64,000 nt of DNA from Prevotella sp. (GTDB lineage Bacteria > Bacteroidota > Bacteroidia > Bacteroidales > Bacteroidaceae): contig JALETQ010000003.1 in NCBI GenBank assembly GCA_022781445.1, positions 1 to 64,000 on the forward strand, written 5' to 3'. The notes below the pieces were generated by a model. The model was not told where the DNA came from. It saw only the letters and a program-made list of their open reading frames with translations, and made no database searches. The translations under genes and the position numbers were made by a program. Shown here piece by piece: positions 55,047 through 64,000 of the stretch (positions are counted from its first letter, which is position 1; each line of letters begins with the position of its first letter).

Positions 55047-55820
55047 TGTTCATATCTGGAGGAACAAGGTTCTTGCCCTGGCACACCGTTCCTCTTTAGG
55101 AATGGCAGGGTGGTTGAAAATGGTGGTTTGTCATGAATGTGACGGTATCCGGCGATTCGTTCATCAACTGGAGAAATCCGGCGATTCGCACTCACCGTAG
55201 CAATGTTCTACTGTTCTGCAACAGTTGGAGATGATGCAATATTACAACATTTATTTTGAAAATGATGTTTTTGTGCCCTAAAATCTTTTTTCATTCCTTT
55301 CTCCCTCGAGATTCCGAACGGGCAGGATGGTTGTGTGAAAACCGATAAGAGCGTTTCTTCCTGTGTATTTTTTAGTTGTCGTTGGTGGCAAAAAGAAGTT
55401 GAAAGTCTGTTGGATAATATGGTTTTACAATAGAATGGCGTTTGTTTTGTGTTAAATTCGGATATGATTTCTGTAAAATCATTGTTTTTTATCATTATTT
55501 TTTGTAATATTGCACAAACAGGTATGGGCAGACAGTCTCAAACTACGGTTCATTTCTGACCTGAAACAAACAGCCGTTGATGACAAACACGTCTTCTTTC
55601 TGTCACGTCTCAAGTGACCGGATAGCTCGAACGAAACATTCCGTAACGACATATTGGGTGGTAAACATACATATCGCGTCGGTATCATGTCCGGAGATGA
55701 CCATGCCTGTGCCGACAGTCGACAGAGACAATCTGTGGCTCATGGGCTTGTGAAGGAGAGACAACGTGATGCAAAGGAACCGAAATCTTCTTAATCAATC
55801 ATCTATAATCAACTGTTATT
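55047..55820. other. ~770 bp with no gene seen
   Basis: A divergent gap between the secreted pair and the leucine-rich-repeat gene, A/T-rich around 55230-55530. Short open frames lack any recognisable feature. I find no strong promoter pair, repeat or RNA gene. Confidence 0.35.
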
Positions 55821-58346
55821 ATGAAAAAAAAAGCATTGTTCTTATTGTTCTTGCTCGTCGGATTGGTTTGGACGGAAAGCGTCCGGGCAACAGGCAAGAT
55901 TACATTCAGGACCTCCAGAACCGCAGGCGAAAGTATTGAAATGAACCTGAAAGCGTTGGGCGACATCAAAATCGATGGTGTCAATGAACCCGGTAAACAG
56001 GGATATGCCGGCTATACGCTTACATCGAGCGAAGTCGTCATTGAAGGTGACATCACGTTTTTTGCCTGCAATGACAACGATCTGACCGAACTTGATGTGT
56101 CGCAGTGTGCCACTCTCGACACGATGCAGGTCATTTTCAATTATCTGACATCACTCGATTTGAGTCAAAACAAAAAATTGAGAAAGGTTTTTTGCTATGA
56201 AAACATGTTGGAAACGCTCACGCTCGGCAATCTTCCCGAACTGGGTGAGCTTTTGTGTCAGACAAACAAACTGAAGAACGTCAACCTTCTGGGGTTGCCG
56301 AAACTGAAGAAATGTTGGGTTTCGGAGAATCCGATCACAAACATCGATTTGTCGGCCAACAAGGAACTCGAAGAGTTTTTCTCCGATTTTTCGGGACTGA
56401 AATCACTGAATATTTCGCAAAACACGAAGCTGAAAAGGCTCAATGTGGGCTATACCGACATTCAGGCATTGGATTTGAGTGCTTGTCCGGATCTCGAATT
56501 GTTGTATTGTGGCGATCGCGGACGGATGAATGTCGATGTTTCCGTTTGTTCAAAACTCAAGGAATATGCTTTCTTCAAGAATCATTGCACGGAAGCAGAC
56601 TTCTCGGGCAATCCCGATATCAGATACATCGAGTGCTACCAGAATGACTTTACTGCCGCCAAGATGAGCAAGCTCGTTTCATCGCTGCCTGCCCGTCAGC
56701 CGGCGGACAATGCCATGTTGGTGGTTATCAATACGGCTGATGAGTCTGAAAATAATGTATGTACCAAGGCGACTGTCAAGGCGGCACAGGGAAAAGGATG
56801 GAAAGTCATGGACTATGCGAAGGGTGCCTACTCCGCATATGAAGGAAGCGAGGACAACGAGGAGCAGCCGGAAGGCAGCTATGTGAAAGTGAAAACCAGC
56901 AAACCGGCCGGTACCGAGTTGACGTTTTATGCCACCGCGCTGACACCGATAGAGGTGGTCGGGGCAGAAGTCGTGAAGTCGGTAGCCACGACGTTGACTC
57001 TGAAAGTGGTACAACCGGAAATCATCATCAAAGGAGAAATGATGACTTTTGCCGCACAAAATGCAGGTATCACTGAAGCAGAGGTCGACAATAAAGTAAT
57101 GTTGTCGCTTTGGCTCGACAATAACGAGATGACCAAACTTGATCTGCGCAATGCCGAAACCTTGTTGGTGCTCAACGTGGAGAAAAATAAACTCAAGTCA
57201 CTCGACGTGTCTTCACTGGGCACTCTCGAGAAACTTGTCTGCGGGAACAACCTGATTGAAACGCTTGATCTGGCAAACAATGTGAATCTGCAAGGTGTCC
57301 AGTGTGAAAATAACAAATTGGGTACGCTCGACGTGTCGAAGAATCCGAACATCGGACTCATCAAATGTTACGGCAACAACATCGGCGTGGATGCAGCCAA
57401 GGCATTTTTTGAAGGTCTGCCCGAGTGCAAGAACTTCGTCGTCGAAGACCGGGGTGTGATTTGTTTCATCAACAAAGGCGATGCAAACGAAAAGAACCGG
57501 GCGTGGAATCAGGATGTCCGGAAAGGTGTCGGCAAGAAATTCATGGTACTCGATTATGCCAACGGAGAATACGGCACTTACGGAAAAACTTATGAAGGCA
57601 TGGATAATCCCGATGCTCTGAAACTCTATGTGGGTGGCGTGATGGTCACAGAAGACAATGCCGGTGACGTTCTCGGTGATGGCGGAAAGGTGGTTTACGA
57701 CATGGAGAACAAGGTTCTTACACTCAACAATGCGAATATTACCGCCATCGAAGGCAGTGCCGGTCTTGCCAACAGTAGTGTCGAAGGGCTGACCATCAGG
57801 CTTGTCGGCACCAATACCGTCAGCTCTCAAGGTAATTATGTGGGATTCGGTATGAGCAAAAAGACCACCATCACAGGTGACGGAAAGCTGATTCTTAACG
57901 GCGGCAGTGCAGGAATCTATCTCAATAAGTCACAGCTTGTCATCGCTCATTGTACGGTTGAGGCCAACGGACAGGTGGGAATCGTGGGCTATGACGGTGC
58001 TTCGGGCGAGGAAATCACCGTCGATGATGCAACCCTGAAAGTAAATGGTGTCAAAGGGGCGGCATTCTTCCTCACCCGTTTCAACACCGTCGGCTGCCAC
58101 TTCCCCGACAATGTCTATTTCAGCGAGCAAGAACGCGCTGTCGTTAATGCCGATGGAACTTTGTTTATGGGCGAATTTACCATCGTACCCGATGTGAACG
58201 GTGTCGGGAAGACAGCTGTTTCGGATGTCGATGCGGGGCCGGTTGTTGTCTTCGGTCTCAATGGTTGCCGCCGGAATGAGTTGGGCCGTGGATTGAATAT
58301 TGTGAAATCAGCCGACGGAAAGACCCGAAAAGTTTTGGTGGAATAA
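55821..58346 (+). CDS. Secreted leucine-rich-repeat protein with sorting-like tail
   Basis: 841 residues. A signal peptide (1-23, ending VRA) is followed by two blocks of ~21-residue leucine-rich repeats, about 70-310 and 390-560. The blocks (LTELDVSQCATLDTM, LTSLDLSQNKKLRKV, LKSLNISQNTKLKRL; then LKSLDVSSLGTLEKL, IETLDLANNVNLQGV) are of the bacterial BspA/internalin-like type. Each block is preceded by a similar beta segment (ITFRTSRTAG..., VKVKTSKPAG...), so the two halves look duplicated. Residues ~600-790 look like a beta-helix. The end (VFGLNGCRRNELGRGLNIV, then a basic stretch) is sorting-domain-like. It is probably a surface adhesion or host-binding protein. Confidence 0.85.
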   Translation: MKKKALFLLFLLVGLVWTESVRATGKITFRTSRTAGESIEMNLKALGDIKIDGVNEPGKQGYAGYTLTSSEVVIEGDITFFACNDNDLTELDVSQCATLDTMQVIFNYLTSLDLSQNKKLRKVFCYENMLETLTLGNLPELGELLCQTNKLKNVNLLGLPKLKKCWVSENPITNIDLSANKELEEFFSDFSGLKSLNISQNTKLKRLNVGYTDIQALDLSACPDLELLYCGDRGRMNVDVSVCSKLKEYAFFKNHCTEADFSGNPDIRYIECYQNDFTAAKMSKLVSSLPARQPADNAMLVVINTADESENNVCTKATVKAAQGKGWKVMDYAKGAYSAYEGSEDNEEQPEGSYVKVKTSKPAGTELTFYATALTPIEVVGAEVVKSVATTLTLKVVQPEIIIKGEMMTFAAQNAGITEAEVDNKVMLSLWLDNNEMTKLDLRNAETLLVLNVEKNKLKSLDVSSLGTLEKLVCGNNLIETLDLANNVNLQGVQCENNKLGTLDVSKNPNIGLIKCYGNNIGVDAAKAFFEGLPECKNFVVEDRGVICFINKGDANEKNRAWNQDVRKGVGKKFMVLDYANGEYGTYGKTYEGMDNPDALKLYVGGVMVTEDNAGDVLGDGGKVVYDMENKVLTLNNANITAIEGSAGLANSSVEGLTIRLVGTNTVSSQGNYVGFGMSKKTTITGDGKLILNGGSAGIYLNKSQLVIAHCTVEANGQVGIVGYDGASGEEITVDDATLKVNGVKGAAFFLTRFNTVGCHFPDNVYFSEQERAVVNADGTLFMGEFTIVPDVNGVGKTAVSDVDAGPVVVFGLNGCRRNELGRGLNIVKSADGKTRKVLVE

Positions 58347-58418
58347 CGTCATTGGCCGCTCTCTTTGGATATATTATGTTCAATGAGACCGGTCTCGCAT
58401 GAGCCGTCATGGCTCACC

Positions 58419-58460
58419 CAGCCGTACCGAAATGTCGTACCATGATATTCGGTGCGGCTG
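58419..58460 (+). terminator. Hairpin after the leucine-rich-repeat gene
   Basis: CAGCCGTACCGAA and TTCGGTGCGGCTG pair over 13 bp (one G-T) around a loose loop, followed by TTTGTC. It lies ~75 bp past the stop and is probably a weak terminator. Confidence 0.5.
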
Positions 58461-58510
58461 TTTGTCTCCAATCGATCATAGGTCCGATTTGGGCTTAGAG
58501 ATGATCGTTT

Positions 58511-58620
58511 CTCAAAAGGGTAGGTTTTGCAAGGCAAGAGTTCCTCTTTCACACGGCAAAAGGGGTACTTTCACGAGGCGAAAGTTCCCCTTTTACAGGC
58601 TGATTCATGTCCTTTTACAA
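58511..58620 (-). repeat. 22-bp tandem array (family B), about five copies
   Basis: Units anchored on GGC at 58533, 58555, 58577 and 58598 (steps 22, 22, 21), with an earlier copy from 58511. Words: AAAAGGGTAGGTTTTGC, GGCAAGAGTTCCTCTTTC, GGCAAAAGGGGTACTTTC, GGCGAAAGTTCCCCTTTT. The vocabulary matches the 27084 array. It lies between convergent genes. Confidence 0.75.
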
Positions 58621-58673
58621 AACAGGCGTGGCATGGTGACTCTTGATGGAGGGGGAAAGGTGTGCCGAAATCC

Positions 58674-58726
58674 CATAAAAAAGATGCGTCGGGTCGGGAA
58701 TCGTGTTCCGTCGTCGACGCATCTTT
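58674..58726 (-). terminator. Terminator of mdh
   Basis: AAAGATGCGTCG and CGACGCATCTTT (58680-58691, 58715-58726) pair perfectly over 12 bp, with an inner GGAA/TTCC extension. On the minus strand it is followed by six or more T. It lies ~130 bp past the mdh stop. Confidence 0.8.
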
Positions 58727-58853
58727 GCGGTGAATGAAAGTGCTTGGGAGATATGGAAAGCGCGTTATTTCACCCGAAGCGGGTGGTGACAGGCAGTTGC
58801 CGTCGGACGATTGCTGTCGTCGAGTTGCTTTCGGATACCTTCAGAAGCCTTGA

Positions 58854-59846
58854 TCAGAGGTTCGGGTTGATTTTGTTCCATTCCGAAACGGGAGGAACGA
58901 TGTTGAGGGTAACCAACTCGTCGCGCATTTTGCAGAGGTGTTCGTAGCTCTGGTCGAGCTTGGCGTTCTCCTCGGGAGTGCCTTGCGGAACCTCAAAGTG
59001 TGCGCCGTCTTTGTCGAGCGTGGTCTTCATGGCCATCATGATGTGGTCGTACTTGTCGGTCTTGGCATAGGTTCCCACGGGGAAACGGAAAGCTTCACCG
59101 CCCATGACCGCACGAATCATCTCAACAGAGAGGTAAGCGGGGCTTTGGAATGAAGAGCGACCGCGGAGCTTGATGATGGCGGCACCGCCTTGGGTAACGT
59201 CCTTTTTCATCTGTTCCCATTCTTCTGCGGGGAATTCGGCAGTACCGATAATGTCGGTAAGTTTGCGTCCCTTGACGGTCACGTGGCTTCCGAAGACAGC
59301 CATTTGTTCACCGTGTCCGCCGTAGGTGGCGCATCCTTCGATTTCGCTTTGCATGACATTGAACTTCTTGGCGAGGGCACTTTGGAGACGGGTGGTGTCA
59401 AGGCCGGCAAGTGTAGTAACCTGACCAGGTTTCAATCCGGAGTAAAGCAGGGTCACAAGTCCCGTCAGGTCGGCAGGATTGAATATGATAACCACATGCT
59501 TGACATCGGGGCAATAGGTCTTGATGTTCTTGCCAAGGCTTTCGGCGATCTCGCAGTTGCCTTTCAACAAGTCTTCGCGGGTCATGCCATCCTTGCGCGG
59601 AGCACCGCCCGAAGAGATGATGTACTTGGCGTTGGTGAAGGCTTCTTTGACGTCGGTGGTGGCAGTGATTTTCACATCACCGAATCCGCTTTGGCGCATT
59701 TCTTCTGCAACGCCCTCGGGAGAGAACACGTCGTAAAGGCAAATCTCGTTTGTAAGCCCCATCATGAGGGCTGTTTGTACCATGTTGGAGCCGATCATTC
59801 CGGCTGCACCAACGATTGTCAGTTTCTCGTTTGTTATAAATGCCAT
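58854..59846 (-). CDS. mdh: Malate dehydrogenase
   Basis: 330 residues of the lactate/malate dehydrogenase superfamily. NAD-binding GAAGMIGSN is near the start. Substrate Arg residues lie in GAPRKDGMTREDLLKGN, followed by IFNPADLTG and GLDTTRLQSALA; the catalytic His is in TYGGHGEQM. It reduces oxaloacetate to malate, which fumarase and FrdCAB (8.5-12 kb) carry on to succinate. It has its own promoter and terminator. Confidence 0.93.
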   Translation of the reverse strand: MAFITNEKLTIVGAAGMIGSNMVQTALMMGLTNEICLYDVFSPEGVAEEMRQSGFGDVKITATTDVKEAFTNAKYIISSGGAPRKDGMTREDLLKGNCEIAESLGKNIKTYCPDVKHVVIIFNPADLTGLVTLLYSGLKPGQVTTLAGLDTTRLQSALAKKFNVMQSEIEGCATYGGHGEQMAVFGSHVTVKGRKLTDIIGTAEFPAEEWEQMKKDVTQGGAAIIKLRGRSSFQSPAYLSVEMIRAVMGGEAFRFPVGTYAKTDKYDHIMMAMKTTLDKDGAHFEVPQGTPEENAKLDQSYEHLCKMRDELVTLNIVPPVSEWNKINPNL

Positions 59847-59892
59847 AGCTTTTTTGTATTATAGTTAAACATGGTTGGACATATTCACCTTG

Positions 59893-59921
59893 CAAAGGTA
59901 CAAATAAAACATGGCAATCAA
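59893..59921 (-). promoter_or_regulatory. Promoter of mdh
   Basis: On the minus strand, TTG (59921-59919), 18 bases, then TACCTTTG (59900-59893), 47 bp before the mdh start. Confidence 0.6.
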
Positions 59922-60134
59922 TTATTTTTCGCCTTTTATTTTGAACCCGGGCAGGTCATCGGAGTCCGGGCAGGTTTTGTGTGATTGTCGGGCATTCGGA
60001 TTGCCGTTTTGTTGCCGTTATTGCGTGCTGCGGCAAGACGAGGCGGCAACCAAGCGGCCGGGAGTTGCCATCAACAGTATGAAATGAAGGCGTCTTGAAA
60101 GCGATGTTCTTGGATTTCGGGCGGCTGTAGGAGG

Positions 60135-60860
60135 TCATCCGAAGATGGATTTGAGGACATCGGTCGAATGCAGGTCGGGAAAGGCCGGCACATGCAGGCG
60201 GTAGTAGTGCAGAATGAGGTCGGTGATGCGGTTGCGGTCATGGCGTGTCATGCGGTAAACGTGCATCGTCTGGTAACTCAACCGCATGAGGGTACCCACA
60301 CGTTGGGCATCGGCGGGCGGGAGTATATCGCCGTGAAGGGGGGCTTCGGAGGTGAAACAGCCGTTGCGCAGGTCGAAGAAATCGCCTGGATGGTAGTCCT
60401 CAAGGTTGGGAAAGAAACCGATGAAGCGCGTGAGGCGCATGGTGAAAACGAGATGAAAATTGGCAAACTGCTTGTCGATGCGGTCGTACCATTCGATGCT
60501 CTTGCAGACAAAAGAAAAGAGAGATTCGTTCTGTTGTTCGCCACGTGTGGCATAATGCAGGAACTCAGCCAGAAACAACGATACCGGAAGTTTGACGGGA
60601 TCGAAAGGAATACTCGAATAGGGCAGCAGCAACTGGGCGTCGGAAAGATGCTGGAGATTGGCGGAAGGACGGTGGTCGAAGGTCGTCTCGAGCCGGGTGA
60701 GCGGCTGGAAAAATTGTTTTTTCAGCCTGCCTTTCTTCGTTCTGGGAATCCTGACCAGAAAAGAAAGACGTCCATACAACTCGGTCAGCATGTCGACCAC
60801 GAGTGAATGGTCGCCATACTTGATGGTGCGCAATACGATGGCGGGTGTTGTTGAAAGCAT
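60135..60860 (-). CDS. recO: DNA repair protein RecO
   Basis: 241 residues from ATG 60860 (MLSTTPAIVLRTIKYGDHSL); the frame continues ~100 codons upstream without homology. An N-terminal OB-fold (LVVDMLTELYGRLSFLVR) and the helical C-terminal domain (NLEDYHPGDFFDLRNGCF) are visible. The Cys zinc ligands of many RecO proteins are absent. It works with RecF/RecR to load RecA at gaps. The 59922-60134 gap holds nothing identified. Confidence 0.9.
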   Translation of the reverse strand: MLSTTPAIVLRTIKYGDHSLVVDMLTELYGRLSFLVRIPRTKKGRLKKQFFQPLTRLETTFDHRPSANLQHLSDAQLLLPYSSIPFDPVKLPVSLFLAEFLHYATRGEQQNESLFSFVCKSIEWYDRIDKQFANFHLVFTMRLTRFIGFFPNLEDYHPGDFFDLRNGCFTSEAPLHGDILPPADAQRVGTLMRLSYQTMHVYRMTRHDRNRITDLILHYYRLHVPAFPDLHSTDVLKSIFG

Positions 60861-61338
60861 TCTTCTTGTCTTTTCCGGGTGATGGCCCGGTTCTGTTATT
60901 GCCTGGGCGGTAGCCCTTTCGGAGTACCGGTCGGTTCTCTCTTTCGGCAACGCCTGTTGTGTGGACCGATGATTGTGTCGTGGACGGTGCAAACTCCCGG
61001 ACTGTCCGACGGACTTTTTCAGCTGAAGGCGTGACGCGTCTTGAGGGATTGGGTGGTACAAAGCTACGAAGAATAATCTCCACCGCCATCGAAAAAATAC
61101 GTTTTTTGATTTCATACTTCCGGATTCTTGTCCGATAAATCGGTGGTGAAATACCGGACCGTTCATGCCTCACGGCCTGTTCGTCCCGACGACAAGTGGA
61201 GGAAAACGGATACAAAGCGTTATGGCCGGTGCGAAAAGTCAGGGCCAAAACGGTCTGATGACCGATGGGGAATAACGGCTTCCTGCCCCTTCAAAAGCGC
61301 GGTCTTCTCCCTAAAAGATAGCTTTTTTAGGATAAACC
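60861..61338. other. ~480 bp gap before the PpiD-like gene
   Basis: No gene seen. A lone repeat family A end (GGTCTGATGACCGATGGGG, about 61252-61270) is the only recognisable element. Confidence 0.4.
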
Positions 61339-61370
61339 TTGTGTGATTTCCTTTTTTATTCGTACTTTTG
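61339..61370 (+). promoter_or_regulatory. Promoter of the PpiD-like gene
   Basis: TTG (61339-61341), 21 bases, then TACTTTTG (61363-61370), 45 bp before the ATG. Confidence 0.7.
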
Positions 61371-61415
61371 TACGCATTTTTGTCAGTATTAAAATAACAA
61401 ACAGCATAAAAAAGA

Positions 61416-63584
61416 ATGGCAGCATTAGGAAAAATCAGAAGCAAAGGCAAGATACTCATAGGAGTAATCGGCTTTGCCCTCTTTGCATTTGTCGCCGGAG
61501 ACTTGGTCAAAGGTTGTGAATCGAGCAACAACGCACGCAAGCAGAAACTTGCAGAGATTAACGGAGAGAGCGTAAATGCGCTGGATTATCAGAAGTATGT
61601 CGAAGAATACGTGGAGGCTTCCAAAACCGAAATCGCGCTCCAACAGAGCATGGGAATGGCCGCACAGACTCCTACCGACGAGCAAATACGCGAAAAGGCA
61701 TGGCAAGACTTCGTGAATGCCAAGATGATCGAGACCGAAACATCCGAACTCGGCCTGATGGTTACGGACGAAGAAATTCAGAATGTCATACAGCAAGGCA
61801 CCCACCAGTTCCTCGGCAGCATTGCCATCCCCCAATTCCACAATGCAAAGACCGGCCGTTTCGATGCCAATGCGCTGAAACAATTCCTCAACAGCTATAA
61901 GCAGGCGCAACAGAGCAATCCGCAAATGGCCGAGCAAATGGCTCCCGCGTACAAGTACTGGATGTTCAAGGAAAAGCAACTCCGTCAGGCATTGCTCACC
62001 CAAAAGTACATGGTACTCCTCCAAGAGAGCGTTCTCTCCAATCCGGTCGAGGCAAAACTCAACTTCAACGGTCGCCAACAAGAAAGCGATATCCAACTGG
62101 CATATATCGATTACAAGTCAATCAACGACAATCAGGTGAAGATTGAAGAGGCTGACCTGCAGAAAAAATACGATGAAGTGAAAGAACGCTTCGCCATCGG
62201 ACAGGAAATTCGTGAAATCAAATACGTTTCCGTACAAAAAGTTGCATCGGCAGCCGACCGCAAGGAGTTGCAAACCAAAATGAAAGCATTTGCTGCCGAA
62301 CTGCAATCGGCTGCCAATGCCGAACAAGTGGTGCGCAAAAGCCAATCGCTTGTTCCCTATGCAGGTGTTGCGGCTGCCAAGTCCGTTTATCCCAACGACG
62401 TGGCTGCCAAACTCGATTCCATGGCTGTCGGCAGTGTTTCGGCCATGTTTGAAACACCGCAAGACAATACTTTGAACGTGGTGAAGCTCATCAGCAAGAC
62501 CTCGATGCCCGACTCCATTCAGTACAGAATGTTGTCGGTAATGGGCAAAACCCCCACCGAAACCAAAACGAAATCGGACAGCGTGCTTGCCGCCCTTCAA
62601 GATGGAGCCGACTTTGAGGCTGTGGCCAAGAAGTACGGACAGACCGGAGAGAAAGCATGGCTCACCGGAATGCAACAATATCAGACAGCGTTGCAGGCAA
62701 AAGACAACATGCCCATCATCAACGCTCTCAACGAAGCAACCCTCAACGAATATAAGATGGTGAACGTATCGCAGGCGACAGTCATCGTCCAAGTACTCGA
62801 GCGCAAAGCCATGCAAGAGCGTTATGACGTGGCGGTCATCAAGAAGTCCATCGACTTCAGTGACGAAACATCACAGGCTATATACAACAAATTCACCACG
62901 TTTGTGGCCGCCAACCGTGACATCGCTTCCATGGAGAAGAATGCCGCCAAGGCCGGTTACAGAGTGCAGGAGCTTCCCGGGGTTACCACTTCGGCAGGCA
63001 GCGTGGCCGGCATCGCCGGTACCCGTGAGGCACTCAAGTGGATTTTCGAAGCCAACGAAGGCGATATGTCCGAAGTATTCAAGTGTGGCAACAACGACCA
63101 ACTCCTCGTTGTGGCTCTCACCAAGATATATCCCAAAGGCTATCTGCCGCTCTCTCACCCCCAAGTGAAAGAGATGGTGAAGCAGGAAGTACTCAAAGAC
63201 AAGAAAGCCGAGATGCTTGTTGCCAAGCTCGAAGGAGTGAAGAACATGGCCGTCGCCCGGCAAAAAGGCTGCAAGACCACCGAAGTGAAGCAGATTACTT
63301 TCGGTGCTCCGGCGGTGGTTCAGGCAGTGATGGCTTCCGAACCCGCATTGAGCGGTGCCGTGGCCGCTACCGCACAGGGTAAGTTCGTGAGCCATCCCGT
63401 GAAAGGAAATGCCGGCGTCTACCTCTTCCAAGTGACAGCCAAGCGTACACTCCCCGGTAAGTTCGATGCCCGACAAGAGGCGCAGCAGGCTGCCATGAGT
63501 GACCTCAACAACCTGTTCCAAATGTTGCAGTTCGACCTTCAGCGCAAAGCTCAAGTGATTGACAACCGTTATTTGTTCATGTGA
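61416..63584 (+). CDS. PpiD-like periplasmic chaperone/peptidyl-prolyl isomerase
   Basis: 722 residues. One N-terminal membrane anchor (about 12-30, ILIGVIGFALFAFVAGDLV) is followed by a SurA_N-like helical chaperone region. That region contains KLAEINGESVNALDYQKYVE, the conserved opening of PpiD/SurA proteins. Parvulin-type domains lie in the middle (about 250-360 and beyond). The C-terminal parvulin-like part keeps the fold words (EGDMSEVFKCGNNDQLLVVALTKIYPKG as consecutive segments). It probably assists folding of exported proteins at the inner membrane. Confidence 0.9.
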   Translation: MAALGKIRSKGKILIGVIGFALFAFVAGDLVKGCESSNNARKQKLAEINGESVNALDYQKYVEEYVEASKTEIALQQSMGMAAQTPTDEQIREKAWQDFVNAKMIETETSELGLMVTDEEIQNVIQQGTHQFLGSIAIPQFHNAKTGRFDANALKQFLNSYKQAQQSNPQMAEQMAPAYKYWMFKEKQLRQALLTQKYMVLLQESVLSNPVEAKLNFNGRQQESDIQLAYIDYKSINDNQVKIEEADLQKKYDEVKERFAIGQEIREIKYVSVQKVASAADRKELQTKMKAFAAELQSAANAEQVVRKSQSLVPYAGVAAAKSVYPNDVAAKLDSMAVGSVSAMFETPQDNTLNVVKLISKTSMPDSIQYRMLSVMGKTPTETKTKSDSVLAALQDGADFEAVAKKYGQTGEKAWLTGMQQYQTALQAKDNMPIINALNEATLNEYKMVNVSQATVIVQVLERKAMQERYDVAVIKKSIDFSDETSQAIYNKFTTFVAANRDIASMEKNAAKAGYRVQELPGVTTSAGSVAGIAGTREALKWIFEANEGDMSEVFKCGNNDQLLVVALTKIYPKGYLPLSHPQVKEMVKQEVLKDKKAEMLVAKLEGVKNMAVARQKGCKTTEVKQITFGAPAVVQAVMASEPALSGAVAATAQGKFVSHPVKGNAGVYLFQVTAKRTLPGKFDARQEAQQAAMSDLNNLFQMLQFDLQRKAQVIDNRYLFM

Positions 63585-63609
63585 TCGCCCAAGCGGTAAC
63601 CGATATCGA

Positions 63610-63642
63610 GAGGATTCTGACCCGTCAGAATCCTCTTTTTTG
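63610..63642 (+). terminator. Terminator of the PpiD-like gene
   Basis: GAGGATTCTGA and TCAGAATCCTC (63610-63620, 63625-63635) pair perfectly over 11 bp with a four-base loop, then six T. It is 26 bp past the stop. Confidence 0.92.
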
Positions 63643-63652
63643 GTCGCTTTCC

Positions 63653-63683
63653 TTTGTATTTCAATATATTTTACCTATCTTCG
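63653..63683 (+). promoter_or_regulatory. Promoter of the family-10-like glycoside hydrolase gene
   Basis: TTTG (63653-63656), 19 bases, then TATCTTCG (63676-63683), one base off the -7 consensus, 28 bp before the ATG. Confidence 0.6.
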
Positions 63684-63710
63684 CATCACTATTTATCATA
63701 CTCTACTTAC

Positions 63711-64000
63711 ATGAATCACCTTATCATTACCGCGTTGCTCACTCTTCTGACTACCTTCGGTTTTTTAACCCCCGACCATGTCATGGCCGGAAACAATCCC
63801 AAACGTGAATTCAGGGGAGCATGGATACAATGTGTCAACGGACAATTTCAGGGTCTTTCCACCCAAACCATGAAACAGACGCTTGCCGGACAGCTTGACG
63901 AGTTGCGCAGAGACGGCGTGAATGCCATCATCTTTCAAGTACGGCCGGAGTGCGATGCACTCTATCAGAGCAGCCTCGAACCGTGGAGCCGGTTCCTGAC
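63711..64000 (+). CDS. Family 10-like glycoside hydrolase (GHL10/DUF187), N-terminal part
   Basis: 96 residues are visible before the window ends. A signal peptide of ~25 residues (ending VMA) is followed by the typical start of this family: REFRGAWIQCVNGQFQ, then LDELRRDGVNAIIFQVRPEC and DALYQSSLEPWSRFL. These are TIM-barrel proteins, lipoproteins or secreted, often linked to cell-wall or polysaccharide degradation. The remainder lies outside the window. Confidence 0.88.
   Translation, partial: MNHLIITALLTLLTTFGFLTPDHVMAGNNPKREFRGAWIQCVNGQFQGLSTQTMKQTLAGQLDELRRDGVNAIIFQVRPECDALYQSSLEPWSRFL

Overview
The window is a chromosomal segment of a Bacteroidales bacterium, most likely Prevotellaceae. 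The evidence is a set of promoters with the Bacteroidetes pattern (TTTG, 19-21 bases, TAnnTTTG), secreted proteins whose mature end begins with Gln, C-terminal tails resembling type IX secretion signals, a type III glutamine synthetase, a diheme-type fumarate reductase and a periplasmic glutaminyl cyclase. There is no prophage and no CRISPR array. The only hint of an insertion element is an unidentified gene tail at the left edge.

Layout. 0-3.6 kb: a leftward pair of secreted proteins, one with a thioredoxin-like CxxC, ending at a strong terminator. 3.6-5.15 kb: a 1.5 kb AT-rich gene-free stretch with clustered DnaA boxes, which I propose as the replication origin. Two near-perfect parS (ParB-binding) sites at 14.68 and 15.46 kb support an origin-proximal location. 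5.3-8.3 kb: a cupin/carboxymuconolactone decarboxylase fusion, an aldo/keto reductase broken by one stop codon, and a divergent AraC regulator. 8.5-12.1 kb: the frdCAB operon. 12.6-21 kb: rightward housekeeping genes mnmG, apt, uvrC, dtd, a small membrane protein, a MazG-like gene, deoC and a PspC protein. 21-27 kb: polyprenyl diphosphate synthase, polA, and a heptosyltransferase-like/DUF4254 pair. 27.9-34.2 kb: acpP, fabF and rnc; a leftward yraN-birA-pyrH-nitroreductase operon; tadA.

34.8-42.2 kb: a 1007-residue secreted protein, a lipoprotein with a cysteine-less thioredoxin-like domain, an ADP-ribosylglycohydrolase, tRNA-Arg(CCU), a TPM-domain lipoprotein and tRNA-Asn(GUU). 42.6-50.8 kb: a leftward nitrogen and amino-acid block. 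It holds an Lrp-type regulator, a fused gamma-glutamyl hydrolase/membrane dipeptidase and a glutaminyl cyclase in one tightly coupled operon, preceded by sdaA, glnN and dapF. 51-64 kb: an AspT-like exchanger, a coupled pair of secreted proteins, a leucine-rich-repeat protein with a sorting-like tail, mdh, recO, a PpiD-like chaperone, and the start of a family-10-like glycoside hydrolase.

Intergenic DNA is unusually structured. One repeat family has ends like CCAAATCGGTCATCAGA and its inverse; it occurs as full elements of about 110-200 bp, as fragments, and as mini-hairpins between convergent genes. A second class is short tandem arrays with a 22-bp period (at 0.3, 17.8, 27.1 and 58.5 kb). 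The strongest leads are the oriC candidate with its parS pair, the 22-bp arrays, the Lrp/fusion/cyclase operon, and the SxxS thioredoxin-like lipoprotein.
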